Positions 16,307 through 25,514 of a stretch of 64,000 bases of DNA are shown here, in pieces. The notes under the pieces are model-generated. The model was given only the letters and a program-made list of their open reading frames with translations. It had not been told where the DNA came from and did no database searches. Source of the DNA: Arcanobacterium_A hippocoleae (lineage in GTDB: Bacteria; Actinomycetota; Actinomycetes; Actinomycetales; Actinomycetaceae); NCBI RefSeq assembly GCF_031456295.1, contig NZ_JAVDUJ010000001.1:1116001-1180000 (forward strand), read 5' to 3'. Each line of letters starts with the position of its first letter. Position 1 is the stretch's first letter. A program made the translations under genes and the position numbers.

Positions 16307-18274
16307 ATGCGAACACTCTTCTGCGATATCGAATCTTTCAGCCCCGCCCAACTCGCCAAGACAGGCGTCTACCCGTATGCCGAGCACCCCGACTTCGACC
16401 TGCTCCTCTTCGGATATTCGGTCGACGGCGGTCCAGTTAAGGTTGTGGATCTCGCAAGCGGACAAACCATTCCAAACAATGTGCTGACGGCACTGGTAGA
16501 TCCATCCGTGGTCAAGTGGGCGCATAACGCCGCCTTCGAACGAGTCTGCTTGTCCGCCTGGCTACGCACGCATCACCCCGAACTGCTGGATGGCGGGTTT
16601 CTTGACCCAAGACAGTGGCGCTGCACGATGATCTGGTCTGCTTATCTGGGTTTGCCGATGAGTTTGGACGCGGTTGCCACCGTCCTTAAACTTGACGTTC
16701 AAAAAGATGCTGCGGGGCGCAAGCTGATTAAGCAGTTTTGCACACCCGCCACACCCTCAGTCTTGAATGGCGGCAAACGGCGGAACCTGCCGTCGGCTGA
16801 TCCGACCGGATGGGCACATTTCATTGACTACAACCGTCGTGACGTCGAAGTCGAACAAGCCATCCACGACAGACTGGCGTTTTTTCCGATGCCAGAGTCC
16901 GAATGGGACACCTATGCTCTCGATCAGACCATTAACGATGCTGGGATTCTTCTCGACCACACGCTGGTTGATAACGCTGTCGGGGTGGATGAGCACTATC
17001 GCAACACCGCACTCGTTCGGGCGCAGAAGCTCACGGGGTTGGACAATCCGAACTCGCCGATCCAGCTCAAACAATGGCTTGCCACCAGAGGTTGCGAACT
17101 CGAATCGCTAGCGAAAGCCGATGTTAATGCCGCCCTCGATACCGCGACTGGCGAGGTGAAAGAAGTCCTCGAACTGCGCGGTGATCTAGCGAAATCCTCG
17201 GTGAAGAAATATCAGGCGATGCAAAACGTTACAGGCAGTGACGGCCGGGCACGTGGGCTGATCCAATTCTATGGAGCAGGGCGTACCGGGCGTTTCGCCG
17301 GACGCCTCGTTCAAGTCCAAAACCTGCCAAGGAATTACCTGCCTGATCTCGACCAAGCACGCACGCTCGTTAGAACGGGCAAGCTGGACGCACTTGAGCT
17401 GCTCTACGACTCCGTGCCCGACACGCTCAGCCAGCTCATCCGCACCGCCTTCATCCCTTCACCTGGGCATAGGTTTATCGTTGCGGACTTTTCTGCGATT
17501 GAAGCGCGTGTGATCGCCTGGGTTGCTGGAGAAACCACCACCCTGGACGCTTTCCGTGAGGGTAAAGACCTCTACTGTGAAACCGCGTCGCGCATGTTTG
17601 GCGTCCCAGTCGAGAAACACGGCGTCAATGGCGAGCTACGGCAGAAAGGGAAGATTGCGGTGCTCGCCTGTGGTTATGGCGGCTCCGTCGGAGCGCTTAA
17701 AGCCATGGGAGCACTGGGTATGGGGCTAGCTGAGCACGAGCTCAAACCGATTGTGGACGCATGGAGGGCCGCTAACCCGCACATCGTTGAGTTGTGGGCA
17801 GATGTTGAAGAAGCCGCGATCGCTGCGATCACCTCACGCCAGCCGATCCGGCTGCGGAATCTGCAATTCAGCGTCGAAGCCGGAATCTTGTTTATTGAGC
17901 TGCCCTCGGGTAGGCGGTTGGCGTATGTGCAGCCGCGTCTGGGTGAAAATCGTTGGGGTGGCACGTCCATCACCTATATCGGTACCACCACTGGGCGTAA
18001 GTGGGGTCGTTTAGAAACTTACGGTGGGAAACTCACAGAGAATATTGTGCAAGCAATCGCTCGTGACCTGCTCGTCACTGGTATGCACGCCGTCGCCAAG
18101 GCGGGGCATCGGATTGTGATGCATGTTCACGACGAGATCGTCATCGACGAACCCATGAACTCTGGCTTCACCGTCGCCGATGCATGTGCTCTTATGTCGA
18201 CCCTCCCAGTATGGGCCGAAGGCCTGCCGTTGGACGCTGACGGGTATGAATGCGACTACTACCGCAAGGACTAG
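16307..18274 (+). CDS. Phage family A DNA polymerase with 3'-5' exonuclease
   Basis: A 655-residue DNA polymerase I relative without the 5'-3' nuclease domain. Exonuclease motifs are DIESFS (Exo I, residues 7-12), HNAAFE (Exo II) and YNRRDVEVE (Exo III). The polymerase palm shows motif A VADFSAIEARV, motif B RQKGKIAVLACGYGG and motif C MHVHDEIVID, all with intact acidic residues. Length and layout match the PolA of DUF2800/DUF2815 phages. It is the replicative polymerase of the element. Its stop shares the four bases CTAG at 18271-18274 with the converging Abi gene. Confidence 0.93.
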   Translation: MRTLFCDIESFSPAQLAKTGVYPYAEHPDFDLLLFGYSVDGGPVKVVDLASGQTIPNNVLTALVDPSVVKWAHNAAFERVCLSAWLRTHHPELLDGGFLDPRQWRCTMIWSAYLGLPMSLDAVATVLKLDVQKDAAGRKLIKQFCTPATPSVLNGGKRRNLPSADPTGWAHFIDYNRRDVEVEQAIHDRLAFFPMPESEWDTYALDQTINDAGILLDHTLVDNAVGVDEHYRNTALVRAQKLTGLDNPNSPIQLKQWLATRGCELESLAKADVNAALDTATGEVKEVLELRGDLAKSSVKKYQAMQNVTGSDGRARGLIQFYGAGRTGRFAGRLVQVQNLPRNYLPDLDQARTLVRTGKLDALELLYDSVPDTLSQLIRTAFIPSPGHRFIVADFSAIEARVIAWVAGETTTLDAFREGKDLYCETASRMFGVPVEKHGVNGELRQKGKIAVLACGYGGSVGALKAMGALGMGLAEHELKPIVDAWRAANPHIVELWADVEEAAIAAITSRQPIRLRNLQFSVEAGILFIELPSGRRLAYVQPRLGENRWGGTSITYIGTTTGRKWGRLETYGGKLTENIVQAIARDLLVTGMHAVAKAGHRIVMHVHDEIVIDEPMNSGFTVADACALMSTLPVWAEGLPLDADGYECDYYRKD

Positions 18275-19215
18275 CTGTTGATTGTCCAGATGGGATCTTG
18301 TTTCCAGCTGGGGCTGGCACCTATGTGCGTTAGGTCGACGCCAGGAATTTCGGTGGGGAAACTGTCTAGGACGTCGCTGATGGCCTGTATTTCAGCGGTG
18401 AAATTTCCTCGTCGCAAGAGGAATGCGGTGAGCACCAACGCGGTGTACATACGTCCTGAAGAATGTGTCACGGCCGATAGCGTTTGGTCGCTGTGGCGGT
18501 GTTTGACCAGTGGACGGATAACGAGTTGCCTATTCCATAGTCTGGCGTGGTGAGCGCATATGTTACGAATGTAATTCACTGTGCGCATCCACGATTCCAA
18601 CTCGTCGGCACGTGCCAAGTACTTGTCAGCAATGCGACGACGCTGTTCGAAGGGAGCCAACGAAAACAGGGTCACGAGTTGTCCGAATTCGAGGATCTCG
18701 GTGGCCACCCACACGGGCAAACGCCCATCGTGGGTCTGGTTGTAATGCTTGACGAAATCTTCTGTAGAGCGCGACTGTGTTTGGGTGAGCTTCTGCGTAA
18801 AGAATGCTGCTCTGTGATTCATCGCCCCCGACGGCCAAATCCGTTCGAGGTCGAGGTGAATGAACGGATCGATCTCACCCAGCACGTGCCCCACGTCAAC
18901 TCGCAGGCACACCTCCAGCTTGCATAGCGCCTGCCACACAGCCAAGCGTAGCCGCTCATCAAACTCGTACAGCTCTACCACATGCCCCATACGTGCACCG
19001 AGAACGAAATGGTCCAAACGCCGCTGCGGAGAATCAGATGGAGCGATCTGACGCAACGGGTAGGAGTATCCCGAAAGCCGGTAATAGCCGACAGTAGATA
19101 ACTCGCGGCGGTAATCACCGGCATCCAATAGGCCACGACGAGTGAGAATATTAATCTGCTCATCGATACTGGCCCACGGTTTATCGACCACCAGCCCACC
19201 TGCTTCCAAAAACAT
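18271..19215 (-). CDS. Abi_2-family HEPN abortive-infection protein
   Basis: A 314-residue protein of the AbiD/AbiF-like Abi_2 family. The N-terminal part has DEQINILTRRGLLDAGD and VGYYRLSGYSYPLRQ, a family hallmark. The C-terminal helical domain has YIRNICAHHARLWNR, an R-x4-H HEPN-type RNase motif. Such proteins stop growth on infection and are probably RNA-targeting. It is the only minus-strand gene in the replication operon, has its own promoter at 19276-19305, and ends in the polymerase stop. The arrangement suggests it was inserted as cargo to exclude competing phages. Confidence 0.88.
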   Translation of the reverse strand: MFLEAGGLVVDKPWASIDEQINILTRRGLLDAGDYRRELSTVGYYRLSGYSYPLRQIAPSDSPQRRLDHFVLGARMGHVVELYEFDERLRLAVWQALCKLEVCLRVDVGHVLGEIDPFIHLDLERIWPSGAMNHRAAFFTQKLTQTQSRSTEDFVKHYNQTHDGRLPVWVATEILEFGQLVTLFSLAPFEQRRRIADKYLARADELESWMRTVNYIRNICAHHARLWNRQLVIRPLVKHRHSDQTLSAVTHSSGRMYTALVLTAFLLRRGNFTAEIQAISDVLDSFPTEIPGVDLTHIGASPSWKQDPIWTINS

Positions 19216-19275
19216 GAAGACCGGCTCTGACCTGTCTCGGAAACCGATACAAGCGAGCCGGTACTAGTGGTAATC

Positions 19276-19305
19276 ACTATACCGCGAAAACAGCGACAGA
19301 ATCAA
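19276..19305 (-). promoter_or_regulatory. Promoter of the Abi gene
   Basis: On the minus strand TTGATT (19300-19305) and TATAGT (19276-19281) are separated by 18 bases, a good sigma-70 pair, and point to the Abi start at 19215. Downstream in the leader, CCGGCTC (19221-19227) and GAGCCGG (19255-19261) form an inverted repeat that could control translation or bind a repressor. The remaining 19306-19595 holds no gene that I can support. Confidence 0.55.
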
Positions 19306-19595
19306 GAACTCGGCGAAGTATCACCATCAGAGAAGAAAGCTTATCCAAGACCGCTAAGAAACGAGAACCGACCCTGCGCTCCCACCGAGGCGGGCAGCGG
19401 AACCGGTCATGTTGTCTAAAAGACCACCGTGTCGGCACCGCTGTAGCAAGAGAATGATGGTTCTTCCACACAGAGCACTCGAGAAATTTGTCTATGCCCC
19501 GGCGAGAATACCTGCCAGATTGCTCTAACAGATAGCGCTCCACCGGGGCTTCAACACCAATCGTGCCAGAACGAGAAGCGATTGAGTACCCGTGA

Positions 19596-19630
19596 TTTAA
19601 CACTTTCGGGCTCGTCGGCAGTGGGGTGAG
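19596..19630 (+). repeat. Bipartite phage repeat, copy B
   Basis: TTTAACACTTTCGGGCTC then GTCGGCAGTGGGGTGA, the closest to consensus of the four copies, with the same 18-base offset between boxes. It lies 65 bases before the antirepressor start codon in an otherwise gene-free gap, so a regulatory function is more likely here than a coding one. Confidence 0.65.
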
Positions 19631-19695
19631 GCCCTTAACCCTTGTGCCGACCGGCACGACTTTTTCTCGACGGGGTCTCGGGAAGGAACCCCGCC

Positions 19696-20460
19696 ATGGG
19701 AAACCAGATTCAAACATTCACCAACGACGTGTTCGGCACCATCCGCACCATCACCACTGATGGCCAGATCCTTTTCTGCGGCAAGGACGTCGCCACCGCG
19801 CTCGGCTACCAGGATCCGACGAACGCGGTGAAGCTGCACTGCAAGGGGGTGGCAAATTACCACCCCCTTGAGACCGCTGGTGGAATCCAGCAGGTCCGCT
19901 TCATTACCGAGGGCAACCTGTATCGGCTGATCATCTCCTCAAAGCTCCCGGCAGCGCAGAAGTTCGAAGCCTGGGTGTTCGATGAGGTGTTGCCGACGAT
20001 TCGCCGCCACGGCATGTACGCATACGACGAACTGCTCGCTGATGATGAGTTCCTCGAGCATGCCATCGCCACGCTGCGTGCCGAGCGGGCCAAGCGCCTG
20101 GCAGCAGAGCAAGCCTTGTTGGAGGCGGCACCGAAAGTCTCGTACTACGACGTCGTGCTGCAGTCCGATTCGTTGTTGACGACGACGGCGATTGCGAAGG
20201 ACTACGGACTTTCCGCGAAGAAGCTCAACCGGATCCTGCGTGATGCTCACGTGCAGTTCCATCAGTCGGACCGGTGGTTCCTGTACGCGAAGTACGCCGA
20301 GCAGGGATACACCCAGTCCAAGACCCACGAATACGGCGAGGGGCAGACCCGCACCCACATGTACTGGACGCAAAAGGGGCGTCTGTTCATCTACGACCTG
20401 CTCAAGAACCAGCTCGGCATTCTGCCTGTCATCGAGCGTCAAGGTCAGGTGCAAGCATGA
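19696..20460 (+). CDS. BRO-N / KilAC phage antirepressor
   Basis: A 254-residue protein. Residues about 5-105 are a BRO-N domain (FGTIRTITTDGQILFCGKDV, ALGYQDPTNAVKLHC, EAWVFDEVLPTIRRHG). Residues about 145-250 are a KilAC/ANT domain (LLTTTAIAKDYGLSAKKLN, YTQSKTHEYGEGQTRTHMYW). ATG at 19696 follows GGAAGGAAC; a longer frame upstream has no homology. Antirepressors of this type bind DNA or repressor and help induce lytic genes. The next gene overlaps by ATGA. The placement after the polymerase matches related phages. Confidence 0.92.
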   Translation: MGNQIQTFTNDVFGTIRTITTDGQILFCGKDVATALGYQDPTNAVKLHCKGVANYHPLETAGGIQQVRFITEGNLYRLIISSKLPAAQKFEAWVFDEVLPTIRRHGMYAYDELLADDEFLEHAIATLRAERAKRLAAEQALLEAAPKVSYYDVVLQSDSLLTTTAIAKDYGLSAKKLNRILRDAHVQFHQSDRWFLYAKYAEQGYTQSKTHEYGEGQTRTHMYWTQKGRLFIYDLLKNQLGILPVIERQGQVQA

Positions 20461-20894
20461 CCGCCACGACACTCGATATTGGGTTTTCGAAGAAGAACAC
20501 CGAAGGCTACCTGGACCTAACCAGCTACCACGCGCTCAAAAAGCTGCAGCGCGAACAATTCGGCTACCGGCCCTTGATTTATATCTGCTCGCCCTACTCA
20601 GGCGACGTGCAAGCGAACGTTGAGCTCGCCCGCCAATTCTGCTCCTTCGCAGTGAGCGCGGGCAAAATCCCATTCGCCCCACACCTGTTGTTCCCGCAGT
20701 TCATGGATGACGCCGATCCTGATCAGCGGGAGCTGGCGATGTTTTTCAACAGGGTGCTGCTCGCCAAGTGCGAAGCGCTGTGGGCATATGTCGGTCACGT
20801 CAGCCCTGGTATGCGCCTGGAGATCGGGTGGGCACGTGGCCTCGACCTGCCCATTAAGTATTTCGATTCTGATTTCAAGGAGGTCACGCCATGA
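20457..20894 (+). CDS. DUF4406/DUF7768-like nucleoside-deoxyribosyltransferase-fold protein
   Basis: A 145-residue protein. RPLIYICSPYSGDVQANVEL starts a Rossmann-like fold, followed by IPFAPHLLFPQFMDD and MRLEIGWARGLDLPIKYF. The SPYSG...HLLFPQF...G.S.GM..E pattern is that of phage DUF4406/DUF7768 proteins related to nucleoside 2-deoxyribosyltransferases. The Glu in MRLEIGWA would be the catalytic residue of that fold. A role in nucleotide salvage or base exchange is plausible but unproven. The start ATG overlaps the antirepressor stop, and its own stop overlaps the primase start. Confidence 0.75.
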   Translation: MTATTLDIGFSKKNTEGYLDLTSYHALKKLQREQFGYRPLIYICSPYSGDVQANVELARQFCSFAVSAGKIPFAPHLLFPQFMDDADPDQRELAMFFNRVLLAKCEALWAYVGHVSPGMRLEIGWARGLDLPIKYFDSDFKEVTP

Positions 20895-23152
20895 CCACGC
20901 CCTTCACTCTGTTTGCTGCCACCGTGAGCGGCGTGCAGAACAATAACCACTACCCGAACCAGCACCTCATCACTGACGTGGCATCGTTGACGGCGGCAGC
21001 GGGCTTTGATCACGTGGCTGCCTCCTATGTGAATGATCGCCGCTCAACCGCAGCGTTCATAGCCTCGGATTGCGTGGTGATGGATATCGATAACGATCAC
21101 ACCGAAACCCAAACCGACTGGATCACGCCTGAGAAGCTTGACGAGCTCATGTCCGGGGTGGAGTTTATGACCGCCACGTCTCGTAATCACATGAAGGCGA
21201 AGGGTGTGCTCTCCGCCCGGCCGCGTTTCCACGTCTACTTCCCAGTCCGAGAAGTACAAGGCGCAGACGAATACGCAGGATTGAAGCATCGCCTCGCTAG
21301 CCGGTTTGGGTTCTTCGATCGTAACGCTCTGGACGCAGGCAGGTTCATTTACGGCACCACCAACCCACAGGTCACGGTGCATGAGGGCGACCAGTTGCTC
21401 GATGCGTGGCTCGATGCGGCTGACGAGATCGACGTGTTCGCCGCCTTCGATCAAAGCACTCTCGTGATTGGTGAAGGCTCGCGCAACGCCACCTTGTCGC
21501 GCTTCGCTGGGCGGGTCCTCATCCGCTACGGGCAGACCGATCAGGCGCGTGACCTGTTTGACCGGAAGGCGAATCTGTGCGAACCACCGCTCAGCGAGGG
21601 TGAACTGCAGACGATCTGGAACTCGGCGTGCAGGTTTGCTTCGAAGGTCGCTGCTGATCCAGGCTATTTACCTCCTGAGGCTTATGAGGCGTTGGCGGGT
21701 TTGCGCCCGGATGATTTTTCCGATGTCGGTCAGGCAGACACATTAGCTGGCGAGTATGCGAACAAGATCCGCTACTCGCTCGCCACCAAGTGGCTTGTCT
21801 ACGACCATGGCGTGTGGGATGAGAACGACCTGTCCGCACAAGGCGTCGTTCAAGAGCTAACTTCCCGCCAGCTCGAAGAAGCCGACCGCCTGATCGCGTC
21901 CACGTGGGAGACCATGACGGCAACCGGCGCAGATCTAGTCATGGCATCCGCTTCGTCGAAAGCACGCGGCATCGCCAAGCTCACGCCTGTGCAAGCGACC
22001 GCGTTTCGAGCCTGGGATGAGGCAAAGAACTACCACAAGTTCGTTCTCTCCAGGCGTTTGTCACGCAACATCACGGCCACGTTGAAAGAAGCCGGGCCGA
22101 TCTTGCAGGTACGTATCCGTGACCTTGACGTCGACCCCTACCAGCTCAACACCCCGTCAGGTACCTGGGATCTGCGCGACGGCACAAGCCGTGAGCACAA
22201 CCCGGCCGATCTGCTGACCAAGCAGACCGCTGTCAGCCCCAGCGATGAGGGCGCACAGATTTGGGCCGATGCGCTCGACGTGTTCTTCCAAGGAGATCCT
22301 GAGCTGATTGGTTACGTGCAGCGCATTGTCGGCCTGGCGGCTATCGGCCAGGTTTTCGTCGAAGCGCTCGTCATAGCTTACGGGGACGGGCGAAACGGCA
22401 AATCCACCTTCTGGAACACGATCGCCCGCGTGTTGGGGACGTATTCGGGCACGATTTCAGCCGACGCGCTCACTGTCGGGGTGCGTCGCAACGTCAAACC
22501 CGAACTCGCCGAAGCCAGAGGCAAACGTCTCTTGATCGCGGCTGAAACCGAGGAAGGTATGCGCCTATCAACCTCGAACGTTAAACAGCTTGCCTCGACC
22601 GATCAGATCTCGGCAGAGAAAAAGTTCAAGGACCCCTTCGCCTTCACCCCCTCCCACACCCTCGTGCTCTACACGAACCATCTACCGCGTGTGGGAGCCA
22701 TGGACGCAGGCATCTGGCGCAGGCTCATCGTCATCCCGTTCAACGCCACCATCGAAGGCGATACGGACGTGAAGAACTACGCCGACCACCTGTTCGAAAA
22801 AGCGGGCGGAGCAATCCTTACGTGGATTATGGAGGGCGCGCGTCTCATCCACTCCGAGGGCTACAAGCTCAAAGCCCCGCCTCAGGTGGTTCAAGCCTCG
22901 CAAGCATATAAGGAGGACAACGACTGGTTCTCGCAGTTCCTTGAGGACTCATGCGACATCGAGGACGGATTATCGGAGAGGGCTGGCGACCTCTACCAGA
23001 CGTATCGGGCGTGGGCGCAAAACACCTCAGGATGGGCGCGCCCGATGGTCGACTTCAACGCTGCGGTCGAACAAGCCGGATTCGTGCGGAAAAAGACCAA
23101 GCACGGCATGTATGTCTACGGGCTCGCGATTGCATCCGAGTTCGGCAACTAA
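20891..23152 (+). CDS. Phage primase-helicase (AEP primase plus D5/P4 SF3 helicase)
   Basis: A 753-residue replication protein. The N-terminal third shows an archaeo-eukaryotic primase core: DCVVMDIDNDHTET (D-x-D), RPRFHVYFPV and the downstream GRFIYGTTNP. After a linker, about residues 300-450 match the D5_N region. The SF3 helicase follows with Walker A GDGRNGKSTF, Walker B LLIAAETEEG, sensor VLYTNHLPRVG and WRRLIVIPF. It probably primes and unwinds phage DNA, partnering the family A polymerase. ATG at 20891 overlaps the previous stop. Confidence 0.9.
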   Translation: MTTPFTLFAATVSGVQNNNHYPNQHLITDVASLTAAAGFDHVAASYVNDRRSTAAFIASDCVVMDIDNDHTETQTDWITPEKLDELMSGVEFMTATSRNHMKAKGVLSARPRFHVYFPVREVQGADEYAGLKHRLASRFGFFDRNALDAGRFIYGTTNPQVTVHEGDQLLDAWLDAADEIDVFAAFDQSTLVIGEGSRNATLSRFAGRVLIRYGQTDQARDLFDRKANLCEPPLSEGELQTIWNSACRFASKVAADPGYLPPEAYEALAGLRPDDFSDVGQADTLAGEYANKIRYSLATKWLVYDHGVWDENDLSAQGVVQELTSRQLEEADRLIASTWETMTATGADLVMASASSKARGIAKLTPVQATAFRAWDEAKNYHKFVLSRRLSRNITATLKEAGPILQVRIRDLDVDPYQLNTPSGTWDLRDGTSREHNPADLLTKQTAVSPSDEGAQIWADALDVFFQGDPELIGYVQRIVGLAAIGQVFVEALVIAYGDGRNGKSTFWNTIARVLGTYSGTISADALTVGVRRNVKPELAEARGKRLLIAAETEEGMRLSTSNVKQLASTDQISAEKKFKDPFAFTPSHTLVLYTNHLPRVGAMDAGIWRRLIVIPFNATIEGDTDVKNYADHLFEKAGGAILTWIMEGARLIHSEGYKLKAPPQVVQASQAYKEDNDWFSQFLEDSCDIEDGLSERAGDLYQTYRAWAQNTSGWARPMVDFNAAVEQAGFVRKKTKHGMYVYGLAIASEFGN

Positions 23153-23286
23153 CCCCATGGTGACGAGCTGTGACGAGCCATTCCCTACCTTACGCATGTG
23201 AAATTACATGGTGTTTTTCTCTATATAAAAGGTTAGGAACGACTCGTCACATGCCGTCACCCCTGAATTGAATTCAAGGAGTGACC

Positions 23287-23565
23287 ATGAACGAGAAAAC
23301 AATCGAAGCTCAGCTTAAAAAAGCCGTTGAAGAACATGGCGGCTTGTGCTGGAAGCTCGTCTGCCCTGGAACCAGCGGCGTACCTGACCGGATATGCCTG
23401 ATGAGAAACCGCGTAGTTTTCGTTGAACTCAAAGCACCAGGCAAACAGCCACGCCCAATCCAAGCATGTCGGATGAACCAACTGCGCGACCAGGGATTCC
23501 AGACCTTCGTTGTCGATTCGATGGACGGCATACGGGAGGTGCTTGATGCACTATCAGCCGCATAA
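23287..23565 (+). CDS. VRR-NUC domain nuclease
   Basis: A 92-residue stand-alone VRR-NUC nuclease (PD-(D/E)XK fold): a start helix EAQLKKAVEEHGG, then GTSGVPDRICL with the catalytic Asp, VVFVELKAPGKQP with the E-x-K pair, and QDGF-like QGFQTFVVDS. ATG at 23287 is preferred over GTG at 23281 because AAGGAG at 23276-23281 is correctly spaced. The family cuts branched or Holliday-type DNA and in phages usually precedes an SNF2 helicase, exactly as here. It may act in replication-intermediate resolution before packaging. Confidence 0.92.
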   Translation: MNEKTIEAQLKKAVEEHGGLCWKLVCPGTSGVPDRICLMRNRVVFVELKAPGKQPRPIQACRMNQLRDQGFQTFVVDSMDGIREVLDALSAA

Positions 23566-24922
23566 CTACCAGCGGCAGGCGACCCAGTTCATCATCGACC
23601 ACGACGAGGCCGCGATTCTCCTTGGGATGGGTTTAGGTAAATCAGTGATCACGTTGACGGCGATCTGGCAGCTCATGCTCGACTACTTCACCATCTCCCG
23701 CGTGCTGGTGGTTGCCCCGCTGCGAGTGGCGCGCGATACCTGGCCCGCTGAGGTGAAGAAATGGGATAACCTGCGAGGTTTGACGGTCGCGGTTGCTGTC
23801 GGAACCAAGCGAGACCGGCTGGCGGCGTTAGCCAAGTCTGCGATGGTGACCATTATTAACCGTGAAAACATCCCATGGCTCGTGAACCAACTCGGGGGTA
23901 GCTGGCCGTTCGACATGGTCGTCATCGACGAACTCTCCAGCTTTAAAAACCATCGAGCCAAAAGGTTCACTGCGCTGGTGAAAATGCGGCCCTTCGTTAA
24001 ACGCTGGGTCGGGCTCACCGGCACGCCCGCGTCGAATGGGCTGATGGATGTGTGGGCGCAATTCCGTCTCCTCGACGGCGGCGAGCGTTTGGGTAGGTTC
24101 ATTACCCGTTACCGCGAGCGCTGGTTCGTGCCCGACAAAAGGAACGGGATGCAGGTGTTCACCTATAAGCCCCGTGTGGGTGCTGAGGACGAGATCTATG
24201 CGGCGATTGGTGACATGACGTTGTCGATGCGAACCACCGACCACCTGCAACTCCCGGAATTTACGGTGACGACAATGCCCGTGACGTTGGAGCCGAAAGA
24301 GCGCAAGGTCTACGAACAGTTGAAAGCCGACCTCGTTCTCCAACTTGGTGACGAGACGATTGATGCCGCGAATGCCGCTGCACTCTCCGGCAAGCTACTC
24401 CAACTCGCGAGCGGCGCGATCTACACCGGCGACGATCAGTGGGCTCCCGTGCATGAGCGGAAGCTCGACGCTCTCGAAGACCTCATCGAGGCAGCCAACG
24501 GCAACCCACTGCTCGTGGCCTACTGGTTTACCCATGACCGCGAACGCATCACCTCCCGCTTCCCACAGGCTCGCGAACTCAAAACGAGCGTTGATATCGA
24601 GGCTTGGAACCAGGGCGAGATTGCGCTTGGGCTGCTTCACCCCGCATCTGCGGGTCACGGTCTGAACCTCCAGAGCGGTGGGCATCTGCTGGTGTGGTTC
24701 TCGTTGACGTGGAGTCTCGAGCTCTATCAACAGACGAACGCCAGGCTTTATCGGCAAGGGCAATCCGAACCTGTGACGATCACGCACCTGATCTCTGAAG
24801 GGACGCTCGATGAAGTCGTGCTCAAAGCCCTTGATGCGAAAGACGCTACGCAGGCTGCGTTGATCGACGCGGTCGCACAAGAAATCCACACAACCACTGA
24901 AAGGACACGCTCATGCATGTGA
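23546..24922 (+). CDS. SNF2-type DEAD-box helicase
   Basis: A 458-residue SNF2/RapA-type ATPase: HNYQRQATQFI (Q-motif-like), Walker A LLGMGLGKSVIT, VVAPLRVARDTWPAE (Ia), VVIDELSSFKN (II), GLTGTPASNG (III), then the second lobe with GLLHPASAGHGLNLQ (V) and QTNARLYRQGQ (VI). ATG at 23546 has GGGAGGT upstream and overlaps the nuclease gene, where a +1 shift separates the frames. It is a double-stranded DNA translocase that may remodel phage DNA for the VRR nuclease. Confidence 0.93.
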   Translation: MHYQPHNYQRQATQFIIDHDEAAILLGMGLGKSVITLTAIWQLMLDYFTISRVLVVAPLRVARDTWPAEVKKWDNLRGLTVAVAVGTKRDRLAALAKSAMVTIINRENIPWLVNQLGGSWPFDMVVIDELSSFKNHRAKRFTALVKMRPFVKRWVGLTGTPASNGLMDVWAQFRLLDGGERLGRFITRYRERWFVPDKRNGMQVFTYKPRVGAEDEIYAAIGDMTLSMRTTDHLQLPEFTVTTMPVTLEPKERKVYEQLKADLVLQLGDETIDAANAAALSGKLLQLASGAIYTGDDQWAPVHERKLDALEDLIEAANGNPLLVAYWFTHDRERITSRFPQARELKTSVDIEAWNQGEIALGLLHPASAGHGLNLQSGGHLLVWFSLTWSLELYQQTNARLYRQGQSEPVTITHLISEGTLDEVVLKALDAKDATQAALIDAVAQEIHTTTERTRSCM

Positions 24923-25371
24923 TGACGAAATACCTCGACACAAGGAAAGCCGCGATCGCCGCTCTGCAGGATTATGCGGTGATGGAACAGATCATCGAGA
25001 GTACCGACGAGCAGATCAAGGTGGCTTATGCTGATGCAGCTAGCCCCGCATCCCCACGCATGGACGGCACACCACCATCAGGCGACCTCCACGCTTCGGA
25101 GAACCGGATCGTCGCGAGCATTGAGCGAATAGATGCGTACAAGGCTCGCTACCTGCAGGCCCGCCAGTACATGGACTGGTTCTTGCCTGCGTGGGAAGTC
25201 ATCGCTGAAGACGACCGCTTCATCCTCGAAGGCTTCTTCCTCAGCGAGGGCACGCAAGATGAGAAGGTGTCGATGATAGCCGATCACTTCTACGTCGAAC
25301 GTGACACGGTCTATCGGCGCAAGAACCGCGCCCTCGACAGGTTCGCCACCGCCTTGTACGGACAGCTCTAG
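24913..25371 (+). CDS. Phage late-type regulator (DUF1492/ArpU-like)
   Basis: A 152-residue protein starting at ATG 24913 inside the helicase 3' end. It is helical, with a Pro/Ser-rich linker (ASPASPRMDGTPPSGDLH), and the C-terminal 70 residues (FLSEGTQDEKVSMIADHFYV, ERDTVYRRKNRALDRFATAL) look like a sigma-4-type helix-turn-helix. In similar phages a protein of this kind (DUF1492, ArpU, RinA-like) sits last in the early block and turns on late genes. Function is inferred from the HTH and position. Confidence 0.7.
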   Translation: MHVMTKYLDTRKAAIAALQDYAVMEQIIESTDEQIKVAYADAASPASPRMDGTPPSGDLHASENRIVASIERIDAYKARYLQARQYMDWFLPAWEVIAEDDRFILEGFFLSEGTQDEKVSMIADHFYVERDTVYRRKNRALDRFATALYGQL

Positions 25372-25447
25372 CGTTAGCGGGTATCCGAAACATGCGATAG
25401 AAAACCACATATCAGTGTGAGAACATATAAGTGGTTGAAAACTAGAA

Positions 25448-25486
25448 GAAGCCCCAAGAACCCACACACGGGAATCTTGGGGCTTC
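25448..25486 (+). terminator. Perfect 12-bp hairpin closing the early operon
   Basis: GAAGCCCCAAGA (25448-25459) and TCTTGGGGCTTC (25475-25486) pair perfectly. No T-tract follows, so it is either a weak terminator, an RNA processing site or a leader element of the HNH gene. Confidence 0.6.
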
Positions 25487-25514
25487 ACCACATCCAGGGG
25501 GAAGGGAGCCAGCG

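Noticed and set aside
19277..19717. Minus-strand frame of 146 codons between the Abi and antirepressor genes
   Set aside because: No domain, no ribosome-binding site, and it crosses the antirepressor start and the bipartite repeat. The Abi promoter lies at its end.
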